Source: CAZNMF01 sp964573795
GTDB lineage: Bacteria > Acidobacteriota > Vicinamibacteria > Vicinamibacterales > SCN-69-37
Length of the DNA: 7,742 nucleotides
Assembly: GCA_964573795.1 (NCBI GenBank)
Contig: CAZNMF010000451.1
Coordinates: 1-7,742, forward strand
Direction: 5' to 3'
Part shown: in pieces, positions 1-7,742 of the stretch
Layout: each line of letters opens with the position of its first letter
How positions within the stretch are numbered: the first letter of the stretch is position 1
The notes under the pieces: generated by a model
What the model saw: the letters and a program-made list of their open reading frames with translations, nothing else
Database searches by the model: none
What the model was told of the DNA's origin: nothing
Program-made: the position numbers and the translations under genes

Positions 1-930
1 CGCCAGCCCGGTGAGCGGATCGGTCGTCGCCAGCTCGCGCAGCTGCCGCTCCGCATGCTTGTGCTCGGCCACCACGGCCGCGAGCACCGTGCCCATCGTC
101 GCCATCACGCCCACGTAGGCCTGCACGAGCACGAGCGCTTCCCCCTGGCTGTCGTGGACGAAGGGGCCGAAGCCGCGTGCGGTGCCCCACACCGCGAGGC
201 CGGAGAGAATCGTGATCGCCGTCGCGACGGTGCGCCGGCCCTGACGGAACGCCGCCCAGATCAGCACGGGCACGCAGAGGAACTCGAGCGGATAGTTCTG
301 CACGTCCGACGGAAACTTGCCGCCGAACACGACGAGGCAGACGCCGGTGAGCACGATGGGGATCGCGATGGCTTCGAGCACTTCGAGGATGCGCGGCCGC
401 TCGCTGGGGGCCGCCACCCAAACGAGGGCGAGCGGTCCGACGACGAGAATGCCGGCGAGGCTCGCGAGCCAGCAGGTGATCCACCGGTAGCCGAAGTCCA
501 GCCAGGGCGACGGCGCCAGCCACGTCGTCGACAATGCGCCGCACGTCGCGCTCAGCGTGCTCGCAACGGCGGCAATGCCGACGAAACGGAAGATCGTGCC
601 CGCGCTCTGGAACGCCCGCTCGCCGCGCGCGAACCGGTCCACGAGCATCGCGCCGACGACCGCTTCGATCGCGTAGCCCGCGGCGGAGATCGTCGACGCG
701 ATCACGTGGCCGGTCGGAATCAGCAGCGCGGCCAGCGCGCCGGCGAAGACGGCGGGCCAGCTTCGGCGGCCGACGACGATCAGCGCCGCGATCGCGAAGC
801 CGCTCGGCGGCCACACCGCGACCGTCCCGCCCGCAAAGCCGCCAACCGCGAGGCCCGCCTGGCCGAGCGCGAAGTAGATGGCGAAAATCGCGGCGAGCAC
901 GACCGGATGACGCGACAGTTTCGAGGGCAT
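1..930 (-). CDS. MASE1-GGDEF diguanylate cyclase, 3' part outside window
   Basis: The 310 visible residues form an integral membrane sensor module of the MASE1 family. There are about eight hydrophobic segments, a WPPSG motif after the first helices (residues about 40-44), and the family-typical FRF-x-GIA segment near residue 113. The last visible residues read QLRELATTDPLTGLA, which is the conserved entry to a GGDEF (c-di-GMP synthase) domain; the catalytic part lies beyond the window edge, so activity cannot be judged here. The ATG at 930 is the only plausible start: the frame closes with TGA at 997-999 and has no other ATG, GTG or TTG between. Its ribosome binding site is weak. It follows the paralogous gene at 1086-2516 after 155 nt and is very similar to it in layout and in the QLREL..TDPLTGL junction. 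MASE1 domains are membrane sensors whose ligands are mostly unknown. The fused output could in principle be GGDEF-EAL, which the window cannot exclude. Confidence 0.9.
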   Translation of the reverse strand, partial: MPSKLSRHPVVLAAIFAIYFALGQAGLAVGGFAGGTVAVWPPSGFAIAALIVVGRRSWPAVFAGALAALLIPTGHVIASTISAAGYAIEAVVGAMLVDRFARGERAFQSAGTIFRFVGIAAVASTLSATCGALSTTWLAPSPWLDFGYRWITCWLASLAGILVVGPLALVWVAAPSERPRILEVLEAIAIPIVLTGVCLVVFGGKFPSDVQNYPLEFLCVPVLIWAAFRQGRRTVATAITILSGLAVWGTARGFGPFVHDSQGEALVLVQAYVGVMATMGTVLAAVVAEHKHAERQLRELATTDPLTGLA

Positions 931-968
931 GGACGGACTTCTGACTTCCCGGGGGGCGCGATGGAGCG

Positions 969-984
969 TGCAGGTCGTGTGCCA
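969..984 (-). promoter_or_regulatory. Possible sigma54-type -24/-12 element
   Basis: On the minus strand the sequence reads TGGCAC-ACGAC-CTGCA. The GG and GC dinucleotides are separated by exactly the ten bases expected of an RpoN (sigma54) promoter, and TGGCAC matches the -24 half fully. The -12 half is CTGC rather than TTGC. A start about 12 nt downstream would fall near 958 and give a leader of about 28 nt before the ATG at 930. A very similar element lies upstream of the paralogous gene. It could equally be a binding site duplicated together with the gene; no activator-binding site is evident. Confidence 0.4.
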
Positions 985-1085
985 GACGTGCCGAACTCAG
1001 TCAGCGCGTGCAACGGCGGCGGGGTCGGGACGGATGCGACGGGACCATGACGTTTCGCGCTGGCCGACGCGCGGCTCTGTCGGTG

Positions 1086-2516
1086 TCAGCCGGCGTTGGT
1101 CCATTCACGGATTTCGACCACGCTGCGGCGCCGGGCGTTGGCCTTGTCGGCCTTGTTCGCGTAGAGCGCGCGATCGGCCGCGCTCAACAGCGTCGTCGGC
1201 GTGCCGCCGTCGCGGGGGTACACGGCAATGCCCGCGCTGACGGCGAGCCGTGGATGGTCCGTGTCCTCGGCCAGCCGTTCGTTGGTCCGCTTGACGACGA
1301 GCTTCGCACCGTCGAGATCCGTGTCCGAGAGCACCGCGACGAACTCGTCGCCGCCGTATCGCGCGGGCGTGTCCGTCTCGCGGCAGGCGGCGCGCAGCGT
1401 CTCGGCAAACCGGCAGACGGCGCGGCTGCCGGCCAGGTGTCCCATCTCGTCGTTGATGCGCTTCAGGCCGTCCATGTCGAAGAAGACGACGGCGAACTGG
1501 CGATTGTGCCGATCGGCGCGCGCAATCTCCATCTGCAGCACTTCGAGCAGACGGCGATAGTTCGGCAGGCCGGTGAGCGGATCGGTGACGACCAGCTCGC
1601 GCAGCTGCGCTTCCGCAACGCTGTACTCCGAGGCGAGCGCGGCGAGCGACAGCGTCATGACCGCGAGGCCGGCCAGGAACACCTCGACGTTCAACAGCGA
1701 GGAGAACGGCGTGTCGCGCATGAACGGCCCGTAGTTGCTCAGCGTGCCGGCCACGACGATCACGGAGACGATCGCCAGCGCGCACGCGGCCGCGCGCCGG
1801 CCGAGGCGGAAGACCACCCACAGCAGCACGGGCATGACCAGCAGCTCGTTCGGGAATCCGTTGAGCCGGATCGGAAACTCGAAGAAGGCGATGAACGCCG
1901 TCAGCAGCAGCGCCACGAAGACGATCGTCGCCTCGATGATCTGCGCCGGACGCCAGCGCTCGCGGCCCTGGCTGAACAGCAAGACCAGCGGCGTGACGAG
2001 CAGCATGCCCAGGAAGCTGCCCTGACTCAGCGCGAGCCAGATGGCGCCGTACTGCGTGCCCGGGGCGTTGCCGGTCGCGACCAGACCGACGGCGTTGACC
2101 GTCGCGCCCGACGCGGTACTGACGAGCAGCGCGATGCCGGCGAACCGGAAGCTGTTCGCCGGGCTCTGCAGCGCATGGCGGCCATCGGCGTAGCGGTTGA
2201 CGAGATAGCCGGCGAGCACGCTCTCGAGCGTGTGGCCCGCGGCCATCAGGAGCACGGCCGGCAGCGGGCCGAGAATCGATGCGTAGACGACGGCGGCGGC
2301 GCAGAAGATCGCGGGCCAGATCCGGTAACCGAGCGTGAGCAACGCGCCGAGCGCGAGCCCGGAGGACGGCCAGATGAGCGTGGCGGCAGGATGGCCGTAG
2401 CTGAACGCCAGGCCGAGGTGGCCGAGCACGCAGTACAACACCACGAACGACACGAGGATGGTCTGCTCGCGCGCCAGACGGGAGCGGAGCGCTTCCCATG
2501 CGCCGGGTTTGGACAT
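1086..2516 (-). CDS. MASE1-GGDEF diguanylate cyclase, complete
   Basis: This 476-residue membrane protein most likely makes cyclic di-GMP from two GTP in response to a signal sensed in the membrane. Residues about 20-300 are a MASE1 module with about eight hydrophobic helices and a WPSSG motif at 50-54. The GGDEF domain starts at TDPLTGL (311-317). It has the metal-binding Asp347 in FFDMD, the guanine-contacting Asn355, the signature GGDEF at 388-392, and an intact product-inhibition I-site RxxD (Arg379-Asp382) five residues before the signature. Position 364, usually the Asp of GHxxGD that contacts guanine, is Ser (GHLAGS). This is a feature I associate with a GGDEF subgroup of acidobacterial type, so it does not by itself suggest loss of activity. 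The ATG at 2516 is chosen because the N-terminus then matches that of the paralogue; upstream codons in the same frame are low-complexity and contain no ATG nearby. No strong Shine-Dalgarno is seen. It sits 176 nt after the M20 gene and 155 nt before its paralogue. Confidence 0.95.
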   Translation of the reverse strand: MSKPGAWEALRSRLAREQTILVSFVVLYCVLGHLGLAFSYGHPAATLIWPSSGLALGALLTLGYRIWPAIFCAAAVVYASILGPLPAVLLMAAGHTLESVLAGYLVNRYADGRHALQSPANSFRFAGIALLVSTASGATVNAVGLVATGNAPGTQYGAIWLALSQGSFLGMLLVTPLVLLFSQGRERWRPAQIIEATIVFVALLLTAFIAFFEFPIRLNGFPNELLVMPVLLWVVFRLGRRAAACALAIVSVIVVAGTLSNYGPFMRDTPFSSLLNVEVFLAGLAVMTLSLAALASEYSVAEAQLRELVVTDPLTGLPNYRRLLEVLQMEIARADRHNRQFAVVFFDMDGLKRINDEMGHLAGSRAVCRFAETLRAACRETDTPARYGGDEFVAVLSDTDLDGAKLVVKRTNERLAEDTDHPRLAVSAGIAVYPRDGGTPTTLLSAADRALYANKADKANARRRSVVEIREWTNAG

Positions 2517-2531
2517 CGCGCGATGCGGGGC

Positions 2532-2547
2532 TGCAGGTTCGATGCCA
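2532..2547 (-). promoter_or_regulatory. Copy of the -24/-12-like element upstream of the complete GGDEF gene
   Basis: The minus strand reads TGGCATCGAACCTGCA, sharing 12 of 16 bases with the element at 969-984 (TGGCA-N4-ACCTGCA). Both are followed after 5-6 bases by CATCGCGC. GG and GC again have sigma54 spacing. It ends only 15 nt before the ATG at 2516, so a sigma54 start would leave a leader of a few bases. Either the message is nearly leaderless, the true start is further downstream, or the element is a protein-binding site rather than a promoter. Confidence 0.3.
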
Positions 2548-2692
2548 CGCGACCACGGATCGTTCGTCGCAGCCGTTGCGACCGCCGTGCAATTGCGTAC
2601 GGTCTCGCGCGGCACGAGTGCGCGCGCCCGCACGGCCGGCGCCGCGGGGATTTCGGATATGTGCGCGAACGTTCGAGTTCGTAATGCGGCGG

Positions 2693-4072
2693 TCAGCTCT
2701 GCGTGCGCGCCATCTCCTCGTAGAGGATCGCGGAGGCCAGAATGCCGTTGTGGAAGTTGCCGAGATCGAGACGCTCGTTGGGCGCGTGCGCGTTCTCGTC
2801 CGGCAGGCCGACGCCGAAGAGGACGGCTGGCAGATTCAGCTCGTCCTTGAACGTCGAGACGACCGGAATCGATCCGCCTTCGCGGCAGAACACCGGCACC
2901 TTGCCGAAGCCCTGCTCGATGGCGCGGCCGGCCGCGCGCGCGTACGGGCTGTCGTAGCTGGCGAGCCACGGCTTGCCGCCGTGCATCCGCGTCAGCGTGA
3001 GCTCGACGGTCTTCGGCGTGATCTTCTTCAGATACGCCTCGAACAACTCGCCGATGCGATCGGGATCCTGATTCGGCACGAGACGCATGCTCACCTTGGC
3101 CATGGCGACGGCGGGAATCACCGTCTTCGCGCCTTCGCCGGTGAAACCGCTCAACAGGCCGTTGACCTCGAACGTCGGACGCGCCCAGACGCGCTCGAGC
3201 ACGCTGTAGCCCGGCTCGCCCGCGAGCTTCGGCGCGCCGAGGTCCTTGCGGTACTTCTTCTCGTTGAACGGCAGCGACTGCCACGCCGCCCGCTCCTCGT
3301 CCGACAGCGGCAGCACGTCGTCGTAGAAGCCGGGAATCTTGATGCGGCCGCTCTTGTCCTTGATCTGCGCGAGCACCTGCGCGAGCACCATCGCGGGGTT
3401 CGCGACGGCGCCGCCGAAGACGCCGGAGTGCAGGTCGCTCGTCGTGCCGCGCAGGTCGATCTGGAAGTACGCGAGGCCGCGCAGCGCGTAGCAGATCGAC
3501 GGCACGCCGCGATCGAACATCGCGGAGTCGGAGATGACGACGACGTCGGCCTGGAGCAGGGGCTTGTTCGCGCGGATGAAGTTGTCGAGGTTGATCGAGC
3601 CGACTTCCTCTTCGCCCTCGAGCACGAGGCGGATGTTGATCGGCAGCTTGCCGGTCTTGTCGAGGTGCGCCTCGATGGCCTTGAGGTGCATGAACACCTG
3701 GCCCTTGTCGTCGGCCGCGCCGCGCGCGTAGATCTCGCCGTCGCGAATCGTCGCCTCGAACGGCGGCGACTCCCACAGCTCGACGGGATCGACCGGCTGC
3801 ACGTCGTAGTGGCCGTAGAACAGGATCGTCGGCGCGCCCGGCGCGCCCAGCCAGTCGCCGTACACGATCGGATGGCCGGGCGTCTCCATCAGCCGCACGT
3901 TCTGCAGGCCGATCCGCCGCATCTCGTCCGCCGTCCACTCCGCGCACTTCCGCACGTCGTCCTGGTGCTCTGGCAGCGCGCTGATCGACGGAATGGCGAG
4001 GTAGTCCTTCAACTCGGCGATGAAACGGTCGCGGTTGGCGTGGATGTAGTCAAGGACGGGGACAGTAGACAT
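2693..4072 (-). CDS. M20 family dipeptidase (zinc metallopeptidase)
   Basis: This 459-residue cytosolic enzyme hydrolyses dipeptides or other short peptides with two zinc ions, in the carnosinase/PepV-like part of peptidase family M20. All active-site residues are visible: His88 and Asp90 in GHYDVQP, bridging Asp121 in ARGAADDKG, general base Glu155 and metal ligand Glu156 in EGEEEVGS, Asp182 in ISDS, and His429 in NAHAPNE. His215 in DLHSGVFGG matches the His that the lid/dimerisation domain inserts into the partner active site. The length is typical and there is no signal peptide. The ATG at 4072 gives the usual family N-terminus (short helix, then YLAIPSIS at 24-31). The region expected to hold its ribosome binding site is taken up by a GGTTCCGG-type repeat array, leaving no clear Shine-Dalgarno. 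It follows the exported M28 peptidase gene after 121 nt, and the two could act in sequence on peptides outside and inside the cell. The exact substrate cannot be told from sequence. Confidence 0.96.
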   Translation of the reverse strand: MSTVPVLDYIHANRDRFIAELKDYLAIPSISALPEHQDDVRKCAEWTADEMRRIGLQNVRLMETPGHPIVYGDWLGAPGAPTILFYGHYDVQPVDPVELWESPPFEATIRDGEIYARGAADDKGQVFMHLKAIEAHLDKTGKLPINIRLVLEGEEEVGSINLDNFIRANKPLLQADVVVISDSAMFDRGVPSICYALRGLAYFQIDLRGTTSDLHSGVFGGAVANPAMVLAQVLAQIKDKSGRIKIPGFYDDVLPLSDEERAAWQSLPFNEKKYRKDLGAPKLAGEPGYSVLERVWARPTFEVNGLLSGFTGEGAKTVIPAVAMAKVSMRLVPNQDPDRIGELFEAYLKKITPKTVELTLTRMHGGKPWLASYDSPYARAAGRAIEQGFGKVPVFCREGGSIPVVSTFKDELNLPAVLFGVGLPDENAHAPNERLDLGNFHNGILASAILYEEMARTQS

Positions 4073-4079
4073 GTGATCA

Positions 4080-4152
4080 GGTTCCGGGGTTCCGGGGTTC
4101 TCGGTTTTGGGTTCGGGTTCTGGGTTCGGGTTTCGGGTTCCGGGTTCGTGGG
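4080..4152 (+). repeat. Degenerate GGGTTC-type tandem array with G-quadruplex potential
   Basis: The gap upstream of the M20 gene holds an imperfect array of 6-8 bp units that each begin with TTC or TTT and end in a G-run: two perfect GGTTCCGG units at 4080-4095, then shorter variants such as TTCGGG, TTCTGGG and TTTCGGG. From 4109 to 4152 there are seven GGG runs (4109, 4115, 4122, 4128, 4135, 4142, 4150) separated by loops of 3, 4, 3, 4, 4 and 5 nt, which satisfies the usual intramolecular G-quadruplex rule. The G-rich strand is the template strand for the flanking genes, so the mRNA would be C-rich. The array ends 7 nt from the M20 start codon. Confidence 0.88.
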
Positions 4153-4164
4153 CCGACGTCCCAT

Positions 4165-4192
4165 TTCGAAGTTCAGAGTTCGAAGTTCGAAG
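4165..4192 (+). repeat. 7-bp tandem array, TTCGAAG x4
   Basis: There are four contiguous 7-bp units: TTCGAAG, TTCAGAG, TTCGAAG and TTCGAAG. Three are exact and the second differs at two positions. Each exact unit contains the palindrome TTCGAA. The array ends one base before the TAA stop codon of the M28 gene (4194-4196) and is separated by about 12 bp from the G-rich array. It is AT-richer than its surroundings. Its function is unknown; slipped-strand growth or a multi-site protein target are both possible. Confidence 0.85.
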
Positions 4193-4193
4193 T

Positions 4194-5183
4194 TTATCTA
4201 GAGTCTACCTCCGGCCTCTTCCCTTCCTGCCACATCGGTGTAAACGACGAGTGGCTGAGCCACTCGATTGGCGCGATCAGGGACTGGATCGTCGCGGTCA
4301 GGTGCGCGAAGTCGATGTGCGCGAGATCGTCGGAGGGCGAGTGATATTCCGGCTGCAGGCCGAACGTCGAGATCGTCTGCGCGACGACGCCGCGGCGGGC
4401 GAGCGGAAAGTTGTCGGACCGCTCGAAGAACCGTTGTGACGGATAGGGATCGGCGACGAGACGGAGACCGTGACGCGCCAGCCCCGGCCCGAGCGTCGTG
4501 CGATCGTAGCCGGTGAGCCAGACCGTCCGCGGCGGCAGATCCGGATTCGGACGTCCGATCATCTCGAGCTCGAGGCTCGCGACGATCGATGTCAGCGGCA
4601 CGGGCGGATGGTCGATGAAGTCCTTCACGCCGAGGCCGCCACGCTCCTCGCTGCCGAACCAGACGAACAGCACGCTCCGCGGCGCACGCCGGCGCGCCGC
4701 GAGCGTGTGCGCGATCTCCAGCACGCCCGTCACGCCCGACGCGTCGTCGTCCGCGCCGTTGTAGATGCGGTCCTCGCGCGTGCCGTGGACGCCGAGATTG
4801 TCGAGGTGCGCGCTGAGCATGACGACCTCGCTCGCACGGCGCGGATCGCGGCCGCGGAGGACCGCCATCACGTTCCACGTCCGTCCGGACTCGAGCTCGA
4901 TCGTCCGCACGAAGCCGCCGGCGTCGCCAAGCGGCTCGAGCCCCCACTGCCGAAGCTGCGCCGCGACGTACGTCGCGGCCACCCACTCGTCGTGCGAGCC
5001 GCTTGCACGGCCGTTCATCGCGTCGCCGGCCAGCATCTCCATGTGCCCGCGGACGGCCGCTTCCGTCACCGCCTCGCGATCGGCGCGCGGCACGTCCACG
5101 CGCGCGTCGCCGCGCGCGGCGAGCAGCAGCGCGGCCGCGAGCGCGACACCGGCGCGGCCGACGATCCTGGCGCCGCGAGTCAT
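4194..5183 (-). CDS. M28 family aminopeptidase, exported
   Basis: This 329-residue zinc peptidase probably removes N-terminal amino acids from peptides outside the cytoplasm. Residues 1-28 look like a Sec signal peptide: Arg-rich start, hydrophobic core GVALAAALLLAA at 12-23, then a small-residue region. Metal-site residues in family order are His126 (SAHLDNLG), Asp146 within NGADDDASG, general base Glu179 and ligand Glu180 (FGSEERGG), and His281 (YHSPSDD). The fourth ligand, normally Asp in NLDM, is Glu207 in ELEMIGRP, a conservative change that I believe recurs in an M28 subgroup. The start at 5183 is chosen because it yields the signal peptide and lies 5 nt after the kinase stop; the longer in-frame extension is only Arg-rich antisense-like sequence inside the kinase gene. 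The purine-rich AAGAAG that codes for the last two lysines of the kinase can serve as a weak ribosome binding site, so translation is likely coupled. The stop codon abuts the TTCGAAG array. Confidence 0.93.
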   Translation of the reverse strand: MTRGARIVGRAGVALAAALLLAARGDARVDVPRADREAVTEAAVRGHMEMLAGDAMNGRASGSHDEWVAATYVAAQLRQWGLEPLGDAGGFVRTIELESGRTWNVMAVLRGRDPRRASEVVMLSAHLDNLGVHGTREDRIYNGADDDASGVTGVLEIAHTLAARRRAPRSVLFVWFGSEERGGLGVKDFIDHPPVPLTSIVASLELEMIGRPNPDLPPRTVWLTGYDRTTLGPGLARHGLRLVADPYPSQRFFERSDNFPLARRGVVAQTISTFGLQPEYHSPSDDLAHIDFAHLTATIQSLIAPIEWLSHSSFTPMWQEGKRPEVDSR

Positions 5184-5188
5184 CGCGC

Positions 5189-7168
<1,980 letters not shown>

Positions 7169-7204
7169 GTGGATGGTCCGGCCGGATCGCCGGAGAGATC
7201 CCGC

Positions 7205-7233
7205 AGTCTAGGCCGCGGGGTGGCGAGAGTCAA
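7205..7233 (-). promoter_or_regulatory. Sigma70-type promoter for the kinase-M28 unit
   Basis: On the minus strand there is a -35 TTGACT at 7233-7228 (5 of 6 consensus) and a -10 TAGACT at 7210-7205 (4 of 6, with the most conserved first, second and last bases kept), separated by exactly 17 bp. Transcription would start near 7198 and give a leader of about 30 nt before the kinase ATG at 7168. It lies in the 79-nt gap after the cyclase stop, where no convincing terminator is seen. Confidence 0.6.
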
Positions 7234-7247
7234 GAAACGACGGGGCG

Positions 7248-7742
7248 TCAGTCTTCGACGGCGTACATGTCCAGCGGCGTGGTGCGCCCGCGCAGCATGC
7301 GCGCGCCCAGATGGCGGACCTTGATCTTCGTCCCGATGCGCGCCTGGGTCGTGCCGGAGATGACGATCTCGCCGGGGCCGGCGACCTCGTCCTCGATGCG
7401 CGACGCGGTGTTGACCGTGTCGCCGAGCACCGTGAACTCGCGCCGCCGTGGCGACCCGATGTCCCCCGCGATCGCGATGCCCGTGTTGATCGCGATCCGC
7501 ATCTGCAGCTTGGGGCCGTCCTGCGTGCGGTTCATGTCCGCCAGCGCCTTGCGCATCGCGATCGCCGCCTGCACGGCGCGCAGCGGGTGCTGCGGCTGAT
7601 CGAACGGCGCGCCGAACACGGCCAGCAGCGCGTCGCCGAGGAACTTGTCGAGCGTGCCCTCGTGCTCGAAGACGACGTCGGTCATGCGTGTGAGGAACGC
7701 GTTCAGCAGCGCGGCCGACTGGACCGGCGGGATGCGCTCGCA
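7248..7742 (-). CDS. Class III adenylate/guanylate cyclase, C-terminal part (5' end outside window)
   Basis: The last 164 residues of a class III nucleotide cyclase catalytic domain, most likely forming cAMP from ATP. Counting from the first visible codon, TLDKFLGDA holds the purine-selecting Lys33 and the second metal-binding Asp37. FTVLGDTVNTASRIE holds Thr104, at the position where bacterial adenylate cyclases carry Thr or Asp, and the transition-state pair Asn111 and Arg115. Lys plus Thr favours ATP over GTP. The first metal Asp (in FxDIxGFT) and any sensor or membrane part lie beyond the edge. The frame is open to the edge, and the Met at 7685 is internal to the conserved domain, not a start. 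The protein ends soon after the domain (PLDMYAVED), so the cyclase is the C-terminal module. The kinase gene follows after 79 nt with its own promoter. Confidence 0.93.
   Translation of the reverse strand, partial: CERIPPVQSAALLNAFLTRMTDVVFEHEGTLDKFLGDALLAVFGAPFDQPQHPLRAVQAAIAMRKALADMNRTQDGPKLQMRIAINTGIAIAGDIGSPRRREFTVLGDTVNTASRIEDEVAGPGEIVISGTTQARIGTKIKVRHLGARMLRGRTTPLDMYAVED

Noticed and set aside
2666..2675. Perfect 10-bp palindrome CGAACGTTCG just after the M20 stop
   Set aside because: It has no T-run and too little stem to be a terminator. A single short palindrome in GC-rich DNA is weak evidence for an operator.
1008..2684. Plus-strand open frame of 558 codons opposite the complete GGDEF gene, and a similar 567-codon frame at 2498-4201 opposite the M20 gene
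   Set aside because: Both are low-complexity antisense frames lying over genes with intact, well-ordered family motifs.
1086..3947. Very long minus-strand frame that would fuse sequence antiphase to the M20 gene with the GGDEF protein
   Set aside because: The part above 2516 is an out-of-frame reading of the M20 gene and is Arg/Ala-rich without domain features. The ATG at 2516 gives a normal MASE1 N-terminus.
4080..4192. CRISPR array or phage attachment site in the repeat-filled gap
   Set aside because: Units are 6-8 bp with no spacers, and there is no cas gene, integrase or tRNA gene nearby.
7184..7201. Inverted repeat GGATC/GATCC in the leader region of the kinase gene
   Set aside because: The 5-bp arms span the predicted transcription start, so it would not fold fully in RNA, and such a short repeat is expected by chance.
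7231..7250. Possible terminator after the cyclase stop (GACG/CGTC stem followed by GTTTCTT)
   Set aside because: The stem has only four base pairs with a 3-nt loop and the T-run is interrupted, which is too weak to call.

Overview
The window is a GC-rich (roughly two-thirds G+C), densely coded bacterial segment in which every convincing gene lies on the minus strand, so transcription runs from high to low coordinates. Large Ala/Arg-rich open frames on the plus strand are GC-driven shadows. A membrane Ser/Thr kinase, secreted and cytosolic zinc peptidases, a GGDEF subtype reading GHLAGS instead of GHxxGD, and short TTC-led repeat arrays in a gap all suggest an Acidobacteriota-like organism, perhaps Vicinamibacteria. 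That placement is an inference from gene style, because no rRNA or marker gene is present.

Layout in the direction of transcription: (1) 7742-7248, the 3' part of a class III adenylate/guanylate cyclase, cut by the window edge; (2) a 79-nt gap holding a good sigma70-type promoter (7233-7205); (3) 7168-5189, a 659-residue Ser/Thr protein kinase with a cytoplasmic kinase domain, one transmembrane helix, a Pro/Ala-rich linker and an unrecognised extracytoplasmic C-terminal domain; (4) only 5 nt later, 5183-4194, an exported M28-type aminopeptidase; (5) a 121-nt gap filled by two different short tandem arrays, a 7-bp TTCGAAG array next to the M28 stop and a GGGTTC-like array with strong G-quadruplex potential that ends 7 nt from the next start codon; (6) 4072-2693, an M20 dipeptidase; (7) 2516-1086, a complete MASE1-GGDEF diguanylate cyclase; (8) 930-1, the MASE1 portion and first GGDEF residues of a second, paralogous MASE1-GGDEF protein, cut by the other window edge. 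No gap exceeds 300 bases.

The genes combine signalling (cAMP-type cyclase, Ser/Thr kinase, two c-di-GMP synthases) with peptide breakdown (exported M28 enzyme, cytosolic M20 enzyme). Kinase and M28 look co-transcribed and translationally coupled. The M20 gene may be read through from them across the repeats. The two MASE1-GGDEF genes are a diverged tandem duplication, and both carry the same TGGCA-N4-ACCTGCA element upstream, with the spacing of a sigma54 -24/-12 promoter. I do not see a complete new defence, mobile or biosynthetic system. The points most worth following up are the repeat-filled gap, the shared upstream element of the paralogues and the extracytoplasmic domain of the kinase.
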